Positions 41,768 to 49,234 of a stretch of DNA of 64,000 bases are shown here, one piece after another; the first letter of the stretch is position 1; the number at the start of each line of letters is the position of its first letter. The translations under genes and the position numbers were made by a program. Under the pieces are notes generated by a model, which searched no databases, had not been told where the DNA came from, and saw nothing but the letters and a program-made list of their open reading frames with translations. This DNA comes from a bacterium (lineage in GTDB: Bacteria; Krumholzibacteriota; Krumholzibacteriia; LZORAL124-64-63): NCBI GenBank assembly GCA_016703265.1, contig JADJCK010000004.1, positions 248,001-312,000 on the forward strand, in the 5' to 3' direction.

Positions 41768-41800
41768 CCTGGCTTGGGCAGCGAAGGCGGCTGGCGCGGC
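41768..41800 (-). repeat. attC-like half-site D
   Basis: Only one arm is left: CTTGGGCAGCGAAGGCGGCTGG matches the CTTCAGCAGCGAAGACGGCTGG arm of the other sites. The partner arm and core boxes are not recognisable. Confidence 0.35.
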
Positions 41801-41831
41801 GACGTCCCTGAGTCCGCCCCCGAACTGCGCC

Positions 41832-42278
41832 TCAGCGATACAAGCCCTTTATGGTCGACCAACTCGCCGATTCGACGCCGACGCCGCTGGACACTTCCAC
41901 CGTTGCTGAGATTTCGGGAAAAGACGGAAACCTCAGCGAATTTGGTATTTCGCGCGCCGATATGACATAGCTGCCAGCGGCAGCGAATACGATCGTGCAC
42001 GAAACTTCGATTGGAACCTCGGCGAAGTGACAGAACCCACAGGGCTGGTCGTAGCAATCGAGCGTGCGCACGGTAATGCCAGCTTCCTGGTCAACAACCT
42101 CTCCGCATTGCTGATCCAGCAATGTCCAGCAGAGGTCGGGCATGCTGCCGACTACTGTCACCAGAACGGGCTGCCCGGCCACCGGCGCGGCGGGGCTGAA
42201 CTCGATCGCAGTCAGTTCCGCTCCTGCTGGCGGCACCAGCAACAGCAGAGCAGACAGTGCCAGGAACAGTACTTTCAC
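41832..42278 (-). CDS. Secreted protein with C-terminal W-S-x-x-K-x-x-Y-R tag (copy 5)
   Basis: The 148-residue product has a signal peptide (MKVLFLALSALLLLVPPAGA) and a cysteine-rich body (PDLCWTLLDQQCGEVV, DCYDQPCGFCHF), ending SWSTIKGLYR. Ser replaces the usual Gly of the tag. The body is a likely beta-sandwich of about 120 residues. It is bracketed by attC-like sequences (D at its 3' side, E at its 5' side). Confidence 0.7.
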   Translation of the reverse strand: MKVLFLALSALLLLVPPAGAELTAIEFSPAAPVAGQPVLVTVVGSMPDLCWTLLDQQCGEVVDQEAGITVRTLDCYDQPCGFCHFAEVPIEVSCTIVFAAAGSYVISAREIPNSLRFPSFPEISATVEVSSGVGVESASWSTIKGLYR

Positions 42279-42299
42279 GGCGAGTCGCCTCCTTGATGT

Positions 42300-42394
42300 C
42301 TATCACCAGCGTCAGCAGTGGGCACGGTTGGCGCGGGCCGTGCTTTGCACGGGCCGTGACGACCGTGACCATCTGCTGCAAGCAGAGGTTAGGC
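42300..42394 (-). repeat. attC-like recombination site E
   Basis: The plus strand ends with GTTAGGC, a perfect GTTRRRY box (GCCTAAC on the minus strand); the other end is CTATCAC. Arms CAGCGTCAGCAG and CATCTGCTGCAAGC pair with displaced bases around a GC-rich centre (GGGCCGTGC-TTT-GCACGGGCC, itself palindromic). It lies 5' of the 41832-42278 gene. Confidence 0.7.
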
Positions 42395-42468
42395 AATAGA
42401 CCGTCGCGACCCACCAAAGCTGTGCGTGCGGACCCAACTTGTTGCCGCAATTTGGGTCCAAACCGCGA

Positions 42469-42666
42469 TTACTGCTCCTGCCGCCGCCTCGGCACGATGA
42501 ACAGTCCAAAGAGCATGAACAGGGCGCACAGGGCGAACAGCCCATGAAACTTGGCGTATGACTCGTAGCCCGGCAGGTAACGCACAAAGCCCAAGCATCC
42601 GAGGCCGCCAAGAAAACCCAAATAGCCGAGGTAGCCCAAAGGATTGAGTTTCGATGTTTCAGGCAT
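42469..42666 (-). CDS. Small membrane protein with Leu-Gly-Phe repeats
   Basis: The 65-residue product starts MPETSKLNPLGYLGYLGFLGG, a repeated L-G-[YF] pattern that forms one membrane segment, then a second segment (LFALCALFMLFGLFIV) and a basic tail. This resembles the DUF3796-type small membrane proteins. Together with the transglutaminase gene it lies between attC-like sites E and F. Confidence 0.6.
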   Translation of the reverse strand: MPETSKLNPLGYLGYLGFLGGLGCLGFVRYLPGYESYAKFHGLFALCALFMLFGLFIVPRRRQEQ

Positions 42667-42785
42667 CTGCCCCCCCTTCATCCGCTACACCCAGCCGCAT
42701 GACACATGGACTCAGCAGGCGGCACGGCTGCCGCGCTCTACGCCTGGCACCTGCATCTTGCCCCGCCTGTCACGCATGGTCGCAC

Positions 42786-44057
42786 CTACATCCGTTTGAC
42801 CTTTGGCAGATCAAGATAGACAACCGGCATCTCACCGTCGTCAGTGGCAAACCAGGGAATGTAGTCGGCCGACACGCCGAGCCAAGAACACGTCGCGTCT
42901 ACTGGCAGCCAGCCTTCGCCGCTCAAGTAGACCTCAGCCCATACATGGCCCGAATTGACGGTGCCGACCCAGCCGGCTGTCTCCCGGGCCCGCAGACCCG
43001 CCGCCCGGCACATGGCCACAAGTGCGTCGCTCTTGTCCCAACAGTGACCGTATCCTTGCAAGAAGGTCTGCGCAACTCCGTACCGACTGCCGGTTACCGA
43101 GCCGCCATCCGCAATTCGCTGCCGGACGTAGGTTAGGACCGCTCCCAACCGCTCCCGATCCGACTTCCCGCCGCTCGCCAGATGACGGGCCAGATCCGCC
43201 GCCGATTTGTCCTCGAGTTGCCAGCGAGGAGCAGCCGCGTCCTCCCCTGGCTGCCCATCGACCGGGCTGTAGCGATCACCGACACGAATGGTCGCAGTCA
43301 CGAAAACGGACGGCATGCCGTGCACAGCCGGCAGGTCCGCAAATCGGTATCGAATCACGCCATCGTGCTCGATCATTTCCGTCGGCGCAGGCTCGATGCT
43401 GTACTCTACGTCAAAGCCGGGGCCCGGGGCGCGCAATGCGATCGAATTGCCAAACGTCCAATCAACGATTAGCGAATCGATGGTCGCCTGTGCGCGCGCA
43501 TCCTGTGGATCGCGATCAGCAGCGAGGCAGAGGTTGAACACTCGGCTCGCTTCCATGTAATCAAGTGTCTCTACACAGGCAACGCGAAATGACACCTGCC
43601 ATACGGTCGCGGCTTCCTGCGATAGCCCCATGGCGTTGCGGCACGCCTGCGCCGCCAGAACGCCCATATTGGCGAATTCGACGACGGTGCTTCCCTTTCG
43701 CGCCACAAACACGGGATCCCGTCCACCGAGGAGGATCTGCGCGACCCGCACGGCGTCAACTTCGCTCTGCGTCGTAATCGAGTTTACCAGGAGGTGCATG
43801 CCCCGCACGTTCATGGACTGATTGCGGACCTTGGTCAATTTGGCGCCAAATTTGGTTTCAAACTTGGGCAAATCGGCTTCTGGCGCCACGATTTCTCGCT
43901 CAATGGACCAGCCGTCCGGCATGTGATTGGGATCAAATGCAAGTTCCTGGGCGGACAGACGGCATGTTGGTGCAATGATGAGCAGCATCGCGATGACGGT
44001 CACGTGATGTGCGGCAATGGCGCCGCGCGCGCGTCTGAGATGTGATCTCTTCAACAT
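42786..44057 (-). CDS. Transglutaminase-like protein
   Basis: The 423-residue protein has a signal peptide (VTVIAMLLIIAPTCRLSA) and a C-terminal transglutaminase core with the Cys-His-Asp triad: GHCWDKSDALVAMCRAAGL, NSGHVWAEVYL and PVDATCSWLG. The preceding segment (RQRIADGGSVTGSRYGVAQ) is typical of bacterial transglutaminase-like proteases. The N-terminal 250 residues include a beta-rich part (FDVEYSIEPAPTEMIEHDG). It is likely periplasmic, cleaving or crosslinking proteins. GGAGG precedes the ATG. Confidence 0.82.
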   Translation of the reverse strand: MLKRSHLRRARGAIAAHHVTVIAMLLIIAPTCRLSAQELAFDPNHMPDGWSIEREIVAPEADLPKFETKFGAKLTKVRNQSMNVRGMHLLVNSITTQSEVDAVRVAQILLGGRDPVFVARKGSTVVEFANMGVLAAQACRNAMGLSQEAATVWQVSFRVACVETLDYMEASRVFNLCLAADRDPQDARAQATIDSLIVDWTFGNSIALRAPGPGFDVEYSIEPAPTEMIEHDGVIRYRFADLPAVHGMPSVFVTATIRVGDRYSPVDGQPGEDAAAPRWQLEDKSAADLARHLASGGKSDRERLGAVLTYVRQRIADGGSVTGSRYGVAQTFLQGYGHCWDKSDALVAMCRAAGLRARETAGWVGTVNSGHVWAEVYLSGEGWLPVDATCSWLGVSADYIPWFATDDGEMPVVYLDLPKVKRM

Positions 44058-44074
44058 TCGTTCCTCCGTGTTTG

Positions 44075-44173
44075 TCTCAACACCTGAGCTTCAGCATCGG
44101 GCGCGGTTGGCGCGGGCCGTGCTTTGCACGGACCATGACGACCGTGACCATCTGCTGCAAGCAGAGGTTATGC
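44075..44173 (-). repeat. attC-like recombination site F
   Basis: A 99-bp imperfect palindrome from TCTCAAC to GTTATGC on the plus strand (GCATAAC on the minus strand). Arms GAGCTTCAGCATCGG and CATCTGCTGCAAGC flank the same GC-rich core as site E (GGCCGTGC-TTT-GCACGGACC). Long stretches are identical to site E. Confidence 0.7.
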
Positions 44174-44225
44174 TACGACACCAGGCCGCAGTGCCGCATT
44201 CAGTTTCAATAACCAGTCGTGCCGA

Positions 44226-44684
44226 CTAACCCCTGCCGGCATACGAGGCGCTGGCAAGTACGTCCTCGAGCGCGTTGATGGTCCGCTTGCGGAGCCAATA
44301 GAACAGCACCGGGACACCAACGACCCATATGCCCGCGCCGTAAAGCGTCTTCGCCGTGAATACGCCTTCTGCCGATTTCAACTGGCCCGGTAACTTCATG
44401 ACCGCCCATAGTACGACTGGCAAGAGAGCGGCGAAGAGCGATAGCCCCACAACCCCACCCAAGGATGCGTCCAATTTCAGGACGCCGTCCTGTGCCTCAA
44501 TGGAAACCTCAGTCGCGCCTCGAATGGGATTCTCTTTTGTGCTCTGCATTCCGCGGCCCCTCAGTGCCAACCGCGACGCACTTGAATCCACGACACGGAA
44601 TCCGTTGGGCAGCAGGGCGGCCTCGGCGACGCGCAGTGCGTCCGAAGCGTTGCCAGAATACGATCGTGTAGCTGCGAAACGCAT
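44226..44684 (-). CDS. Hypothetical membrane protein, cassette-borne
   Basis: The 152-residue protein starts MRFAATRSYSGNAS (GGGAGGGG upstream; an ATG 21 bases earlier lies in the attC box GTTATGC). The N-terminal 75 residues are soluble, beta-rich (RVVDSSASRLALRG, ATEVSIEAQDGVLKL). Two membrane helices follow (VVGLSLFAALLPVVLWAVM and AGIWVVGVPVLFYWL). It is bounded by sites F (3') and G (5'), a textbook single-gene cassette layout. Confidence 0.65.
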   Translation of the reverse strand: MRFAATRSYSGNASDALRVAEAALLPNGFRVVDSSASRLALRGRGMQSTKENPIRGATEVSIEAQDGVLKLDASLGGVVGLSLFAALLPVVLWAVMKLPGQLKSAEGVFTAKTLYGAGIWVVGVPVLFYWLRKRTINALEDVLASASYAGRG

Positions 44685-44696
44685 TTCCCCTCCCTT

Positions 44697-44770
44697 GCAT
44701 AACACCTTGCTTCAGCAGCGCCGCCGACTCGCGCGAACCGCCCTACACGTGACCAGCCGTCTCCCGCCCT
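44697..44770 (-). repeat. attC-like site G (truncated)
   Basis: Core box GCATAAC (minus-strand GTTATGC) and arm CCTTGCTTCAGCAGCG are intact, but the second arm is lost where the next gene's stop codon begins. Confidence 0.55.
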
Positions 44771-45359
44771 ACCTGTAGAGCGCCTTCAACGCGCCCCACC
44801 CGGTGACAGCGGCATCAACAACTCCCCAGCAGCTCGTGTCCGTTCCGTTGATCTGGGCGACCACGTTGCCGTCGCCATAGGTGTAGACGGTCGCCGGGAC
44901 GTCCTGCCCGCCTTCGATGCGGAGCAGCGGAGGATCCGTGCCGGGCGGCAACCCGGAGGGGCCGCTCAACGCCAGGCAGTTCGCCTCGAGATCGCGCGTC
45001 AGGTACCACAACGTCATCAGGACCAGCCCGTCTTCAGTTGCGATGGGCGACGGATACTGCACGGACAACTCCGGGAAGTCGCCGGCGTTGACACCGCCGT
45101 GGTAGAAGGTGACATCCAGGAGATACGCCGTCCCCTGCAGGCCGACGGAACAGGCCCAGCCGGCGAGCTGCGGCATGGTTGGCCCGTACAGGACCAGGTG
45201 GGCGCGAATGGGAGTGAACGGGGCCACCGGCTCGTAGAGGCTGGCCGGCGGCCGGATACCGGGATACTCGCCGAAGAAGAGACCGAGCTCATTGGCGGCA
45301 TTGGCGGGCGATCCCAGAAGCAGCACCAGCAACGCCATCACGGCACCGAGGCATTTCAT
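44769..45359 (-). CDS. Secreted cohesin-like protein with C-terminal WGxxKxxYR tag (copy 6)
   Basis: The 196-residue product has a signal peptide (MKCLGAVMALLVLLLGSPANA) and a beta-sandwich body related to the gene at 39876 (RAHLVLYGPTMPQLAGWACSV). The C-terminus is TGWGALKALYR. The ATG at 45359 follows GGGGGATCG. The stop codon sits at the edge of truncated attC-like site G. Confidence 0.72.
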   Translation of the reverse strand: MKCLGAVMALLVLLLGSPANAANELGLFFGEYPGIRPPASLYEPVAPFTPIRAHLVLYGPTMPQLAGWACSVGLQGTAYLLDVTFYHGGVNAGDFPELSVQYPSPIATEDGLVLMTLWYLTRDLEANCLALSGPSGLPPGTDPPLLRIEGGQDVPATVYTYGDGNVVAQINGTDTSCWGVVDAAVTGWGALKALYR

Positions 45360-45370
45360 CATCGATCCCC

Positions 45371-45475
45371 CTATTCAGTCCGCATCAGTATACCGAATCC
45401 ACCGCCCGGAATGCGAGGCCGTCTGGGCCGGGCGCACCCAGGCGCCGCGATGATGATTGCGAAAATCGATTTCAT
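45371..45475 (-). pseudogene. Minimal remnant of a duplicated secreted-protein gene (34 codons)
   Basis: The frame runs MKSIFAIIIAAPGCARP and ends GGGFGILMRTE. Its first ten codons match the start of the gene part at 49681 (KSILAIL) and its last part matches that gene's end (GFGILTR), while everything between is missing. A related scrap is present at 51070-51164. Confidence 0.55.
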
Positions 45476-45566
45476 CCGGGGGCGATGTGCCCACCCACGC
45501 GCCGGTTGCGCCCGCCGCGGCCCCGGATTGCCTCTGTGACGTCGTAACCCGGAGCACGCTCACCGT

Positions 45567-46145
45567 TCAATCGACCTGGATCCCGAGGGAAAACACGGGC
45601 GCCGCCTTGAACGGCGCCTCGGGACTCCAGAGCCAGCTTCTCAATCCCGCCACCAGCGCCACGCGCCCGGAAACGGCGTACTCGGCGCGCGAGATCACGA
45701 ATGCGGTCCAGCTGCCGTCCCCGAGCGAGCAGAACGGCTCGCTGCAGCTGGAATTGTTCCTGGTCATGAACACGAGACTGCCGCCCGCGCCGACGGTCAG
45801 GCAGAAATCGGAAGACCCCCATACCTTCCTGTCGAACGACGCTTCCAGTGAAGTGGCCCGGTAGTCACGGTCGAAAACGTAGCCGGCCTTGTCCTTCAAT
45901 GTCAGCCGCTGCACCCCGACACCAAGGCCCCACCGCCAGGTCGCCTCGCCGTCGCGGAAGTTCCTCGACAGGATGGCGAGCCGCATGGAGAGGCGCGCGT
46001 GCGCCGCGTACTCCGTGTCCGAATAGAATGAATGGGTGACGCGCGAGGGCGTGTTCAGGTCGGCTGCCAGTTCCAGCATGCCGGCGCGGGCCGCGGCTGG
46101 CGACATGGCGAGGGCGGCGAGAAGAATCGTGGTCGTGATCTTCAA
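45567..46145 (-). CDS. Secreted beta-barrel-like protein
   Basis: The 192-residue product starts with TTG (AGGGGGAACCA upstream) and has a signal peptide (MKITTTILLAALAMSPAAARA). The mature chain is a series of amphipathic strands (HARLSMRLAILSR, WRWGLGVGVQRLTL, VALVAGLRSWLW) and ends VFSLGIQVD, which suggests a small outer-membrane barrel. Two cysteines (SSCSEPFC) may form an external disulfide. No WGxxK tag. Confidence 0.6.
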   Translation of the reverse strand: MKITTTILLAALAMSPAAARAGMLELAADLNTPSRVTHSFYSDTEYAAHARLSMRLAILSRNFRDGEATWRWGLGVGVQRLTLKDKAGYVFDRDYRATSLEASFDRKVWGSSDFCLTVGAGGSLVFMTRNNSSCSEPFCSLGDGSWTAFVISRAEYAVSGRVALVAGLRSWLWSPEAPFKAAPVFSLGIQVD

Positions 46146-46231
46146 TGGTTCCCCCTGTTTCCGATATCATCAGCCATGGATCCGGTTGGTGCGCGCCCAA
46201 ACTGCTGCCGGCCTCCACCAGGCACCGACGC

Positions 46232-46633
46232 TCATTGAATCCGAATCTGGGAAATCGCAACCAGCGCCAGGGCAACGACCGTCGTGGCAATGACGCTCGC
46301 GATCGAAAACCGCGGTTGCTTGCTGTTCGCCTCCTCGACGACCTCGAGCTTCGCGATGTCGGCAATCGCGACGGCGCGCTCCTCGAACGAATAGTCGCGC
46401 GGCCGCTCGAGCGTGATGGAATCATCCCCGACATCGCGGACCTGTCCGGAAATGCTGTCGCCCGACTTCAGCAAGACGCGCACGTAGGCGCCGGTGAGCC
46501 GCAGGCGCTGGCGGTCGGCGGCCGGGTCCAGTTCGCGGGTCGTCTCCACGTGGACCTCGCGGTTGCCCGAGCAAGCCGACAGGTTCACGCATGCGGCTAC
46601 CGACAAGTAGGTTATCAAGTGGCGATGTTTCAC
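46232..46633 (-). CDS. Lipoprotein with SH3/Sm-like part and C-terminal membrane helix
   Basis: GTG start at 46633 gives a lipoprotein signal (LITYLSVAACVNLSACSG, lipobox LSAC). The body has VRVLLKSGDSISGQVRDVGDDSITLERP and FEERAVAIADIAKLEV, a small beta-barrel of the YgdI/Sm-like type. It ends with a hydrophobic helix (ASVIATTVVALALVAISQI). It is a paralogue of 38112-38531, with which it shares G-x-x-I-[ST]-G-x-V and FEE-x-x-x-x-x-x-D-I-A. Confidence 0.65.
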   Translation of the reverse strand: MKHRHLITYLSVAACVNLSACSGNREVHVETTRELDPAADRQRLRLTGAYVRVLLKSGDSISGQVRDVGDDSITLERPRDYSFEERAVAIADIAKLEVVEEANSKQPRFSIASVIATTVVALALVAISQIRIQ

Positions 46634-46901
46634 CTGCACCCCGCCATGCTCGTGTGCGCGCAACGCCTCCGTGCCGGGTACCGCGACAGGCCTCTTCGCC
46701 CGCCGCCAGCGCTGGCTATGCGCCCCCAAGGCCAATTGCCAGCCCGGCAAATACGCTGTGCCCGGTACCGAAACCCAGCCCCGTGTGTGACCGTTCAGTC
46801 AATGGGCCGCTCGATTCAAAGCGGGCCCGCTCGCGCCAATCGAACCGATAGCCGACGATGGAGTCGACGCGCTCCATTCCGCGGGTGTATCAGGCCCATC
46901 G

Positions 46902-47492
46902 CTATCTGAAGATCGCCTTGACGGCGCCCCAGGAACTTGCGCTGCTCGAAACAGCCCCAAGCAACTCCAGTTGAACGCTTGTCATGGTCCCGTGGGCCGC
47001 CTCCACGTAGTCCACCACCACCTCCGGAGGCATATCACAATACAGCTCGGCCACGACTTCTCCCTCGAGCAGCGCGCCGATGTCCGGAATGCCCAGATCG
47101 CAGGTTCCGATCAGTTGTTCGTCGGCATAAGCAAAATGCCACACGGGAACCGTCGCCGCGAAGACGCAGTGGTCGTCGAGCACGGCGCGCAGCCTGAGTG
47201 TCAGGTTGGTCCCGGCCGGGAGCGTGTCACAAATGGTCATGGAACCGACTTCCCGACAGTACAGGCGCATTCCCGGAGTCCAGTCACCGAGCATGGTAAG
47301 CCGAAGCCCGGTGATCGCGGCAACACTGTCGGGAAACGTGAACGTCATCTCCCGGGCTGAAGGTGCCTCTCCGGGTGGCTGCCCCCCGAGACTGAGTTCT
47401 CCGGTGAGGCCATCGAGGACAACCACGGGTGATCCGAATGCCGCCGTCGCCGACAGCAAGGCCCCAAGCACTACAGCGGTCAACCTGTCCAT
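46902..47492 (-). CDS. Secreted protein with C-terminal WGxxKxxFR tag (copy 7)
   Basis: The 196-residue product has a signal peptide (MDRLTAVVLGALLSATAAFGS). Its body has cysteines placed like small disulfide-linked sandwiches (RLYCREVGSMTICDTL, AELYCDMPPEVVVDY), and it ends SWGAVKAIFR. The ATG at 47492 follows GAGAGGGGAG. The 2H-phosphoesterase gene ends 15 bases upstream, so both may share a transcript. Confidence 0.7.
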   Translation of the reverse strand: MDRLTAVVLGALLSATAAFGSPVVVLDGLTGELSLGGQPPGEAPSAREMTFTFPDSVAAITGLRLTMLGDWTPGMRLYCREVGSMTICDTLPAGTNLTLRLRAVLDDHCVFAATVPVWHFAYADEQLIGTCDLGIPDIGALLEGEVVAELYCDMPPEVVVDYVEAAHGTMTSVQLELLGAVSSSASSWGAVKAIFR

Positions 47493-47506
47493 AGTCGTCT
47501 CCCCTC

Positions 47507-48088
47507 TCAGTTGCCGAGCGGCCCGCGTTTCTCGCACCCGGCATCAATGGCGGCGCGAAGAGCCGGTCGATGCGTGCTGTTGTCACGCTTCGTCTCCTGG
47601 ATCTCATACGTTCGCAGCACGCGCCAGGGCGCGGCGCCTGCTTGCTCAATGATCGAGACACGGGTGAAATGGACGGCGCCCATGGCCGGCAGCAGGTTCG
47701 CGTTTGCCAGGCAGTTTCCCGCCGACTTCGGGTTGCGCGGATGCGCCAGCGTGAGGTGCGGCACCTGGCGCCTGATGGCCGGGGAACCGAGCAGGTGCAC
47801 CCTCAGCGCGTGGAAGGCCTCTTCCCCGGCGATACAGGGCAGGAGGATGCCGTGCCCGTGAAAGACCTCCGGCTTGCCGAAATGGAGGGTTACGCACTCT
47901 ACCCTGGCGTCGGCAAGACGGGACTCGAGCAGGTCGGTGTCTACGAGGGCAAGCTCATCTTCCCGGCACAATGTCACGTGCGCGGGAATGAGGCTGCTTT
48001 GAACCGGGTCGAGAAGCCGGCGCACAGGCTCGACCTGGCTGGCCTCGGGTTCTGGCAGGTACGGGCTCCATTGAATGCGCGTCGTCAC
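47507..48088 (-). CDS. 2H phosphoesterase (2'-5' RNA ligase-like)
   Basis: The 193-residue protein has the two H-x-[ST]-h motifs of the family: PAHVTLCRED near residue 37 and VPHLTLAHPRN near 110. LigT-like 2H enzymes open or join 2',3'-cyclic phosphate and 2'-5' RNA ends. The motif spacing is about 73 residues, as usual. It starts at 48088 and is flanked on its 5' side by attC-like site H. It adds another RNA-end enzyme to a window rich in them. Confidence 0.8.
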   Translation of the reverse strand: MTTRIQWSPYLPEPEASQVEPVRRLLDPVQSSLIPAHVTLCREDELALVDTDLLESRLADARVECVTLHFGKPEVFHGHGILLPCIAGEEAFHALRVHLLGSPAIRRQVPHLTLAHPRNPKSAGNCLANANLLPAMGAVHFTRVSIIEQAGAAPWRVLRTYEIQETKRDNSTHRPALRAAIDAGCEKRGPLGN

Positions 48089-48112
48089 GGTGCTACCACA
48101 TTTTCCAGGGGT

Positions 48113-48210
48113 GCCCCACAGCGGATTCAGCGGCGAAGGCGGCTGGCGCGGCGCCCGCGCATGCAGGCGACGTGACAGGCGGCTTCGTCTGCTGCAAGCT
48201 CTGGTTAGCC
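48113..48210 (-). repeat. attC-like recombination site H
   Basis: Arms GATTCAGCGGCGAAGGCGGC and CGGCTTCGTCTGCTGCAAGC pair with displaced bases. The plus-strand end is GTTAGCC (one base off GTTRRRY), and the opposite end is GCCCCAC where GCCTAAC is expected. It lies 3' of the 48212-48754 gene. Confidence 0.6.
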
Positions 48211-48211
48211 A

Positions 48212-48754
48212 TCAGCGAGTCCGCTCGACATCTTCGCCCCCAACAAGACCGTCACCGTACTTCTCGATTGCCTCAACAACCCGCGGCAAGTCCCACCAGC
48301 TCGGTGAACACCACATCTCGCCGTTGCTCATGTGCAGGAGGAACGCACTTCTGACCCCCACAATCAGCTCATTACGCGGGAAGAAGTCGTTCACTAAGTG
48401 GACGATGCCCTCGTCCCCGGCGTCCGTCGTGTAGTCGACGTTTGCCGTCATGTTGTCGGCCACAAACAGCGCCGTGACGGTATCGCCCGCAGCCAGCGCA
48501 GTGCCGGTACGATTCTGCAGAACCCGGAAGACTGCGAATCGAGCCCGCGCATGCGGAAAGAGCCAATCTTCCGATCCGGCGACCGGCAGATCCGGCACAG
48601 TCCTGGGGTCTACGAGAGTTACTGAGACCACCTTACCGTCGATAATCATCAGATGATCTCGCGCCATCCAACTATCATTCGCCGCTCGCTCAATTGCGGC
48701 AAATGCAGAGGTCGCTATTAAGATCGCCGCACCGAGCGCCGCCGCAGTCTTCAT
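48212..48754 (-). CDS. Secreted hypothetical protein, cassette-borne
   Basis: The 180-residue product has a signal peptide (MKTAAALGAAILIATSAFAA) and a beta-rich body (LMIIDGKVVSVTLVDPRTVPD, ALAAGDTVTALFVADN). It ends EDVERTR and lacks the WGxxK tag of its neighbours. No family recognised. Flanked by attC-like sites H (3') and I (5'). Confidence 0.65.
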   Translation of the reverse strand: MKTAAALGAAILIATSAFAAIERAANDSWMARDHLMIIDGKVVSVTLVDPRTVPDLPVAGSEDWLFPHARARFAVFRVLQNRTGTALAAGDTVTALFVADNMTANVDYTTDAGDEGIVHLVNDFFPRNELIVGVRSAFLLHMSNGEMWCSPSWWDLPRVVEAIEKYGDGLVGGEDVERTR

Positions 48755-48773
48755 GGACGTCGGTCCTTCATGG

Positions 48774-48811
48774 CTATCACCGGCTTCGTCTGCTGCAATC
48801 TCTGGTTAGCT
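48774..48811 (-). repeat. attC-like site I (half deleted)
   Basis: CTATCACC, as at the left end of site E, is joined directly to the right arm CGGCTTCGTCTGCTGCAA and ends at GTTAGCT. The first arm and the centre are gone. Confidence 0.5.
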
Positions 48812-48836
48812 TTCCCAACCGCTGTCTCGGGCCCGA

Positions 48837-49145
48837 CTATTGGACCTCGTCCGCCGCTGGGTCCTCCACGACGCCGAGTTCACCCATTCTCCACGTCAGC
48901 ACACAACTGACCAGAAGGCCGGCAAAAAAGACGATGATCGCTGGAGCGTCAGACTCCATCGAGGTCTTCACCGCATATGAAATCACAACCGAGGCCGCGA
49001 CCGATGCGACGAGTATCGTTCGTGTGCCCCCCGCCAGCGCCAGCCTGGCATTGCAGGATGGGCACGCGAACGAGAACAGGCGAATGAACCAAAAGACCTT
49101 TGCGGCCGGGACAGCGGTTCCACATTGTGGACATCGAAGGCTCAT
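48837..49145 (-). CDS. Small zinc-ribbon membrane protein, cassette-borne
   Basis: The 102-residue product opens MSLRCPQCGTAVP and has CPSCNARLAL at residue 28, two C-x2-C pairs forming a zinc ribbon. Two membrane helices follow (TILVASVAASVVISYAV and IIVFFAGLLVSCVLTW). Such domains are common in small bacterial membrane proteins of unknown role. It lies between attC-like sites I (3') and J (5'). Confidence 0.7.
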   Translation of the reverse strand: MSLRCPQCGTAVPAAKVFWFIRLFSFACPSCNARLALAGGTRTILVASVAASVVISYAVKTSMESDAPAIIVFFAGLLVSCVLTWRMGELGVVEDPAADEVQ

Positions 49146-49162
49146 GTTCGCGCCCCCCCAAC

Positions 49163-49210
49163 AGCTAACCCGTCTTCAGCGGTGCACGCGCCCGTCGCGC
49201 GCCAGCCATG
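49163..49210 (-). repeat. attC-like half-site J
   Basis: AGCTAAC (GTTAGCT on the minus strand) followed by CCGTCTTCAGCGG matches one arm of the other sites. The other arm is diverged or lost. Confidence 0.45.
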
Positions 49211-49234
49211 CGCGTCTTGCTCCGGCTTCCCGCG

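Noticed and set aside
42300..49210. Reading the attC-like hairpins as REP/BIME elements or terminators
   Set aside because: Their ends carry GTTRRRY/RYYYAAC core boxes and they alternate with single genes on one strand; terminators or REP elements would not need these boxes. The alternative is kept only as the refuting test.
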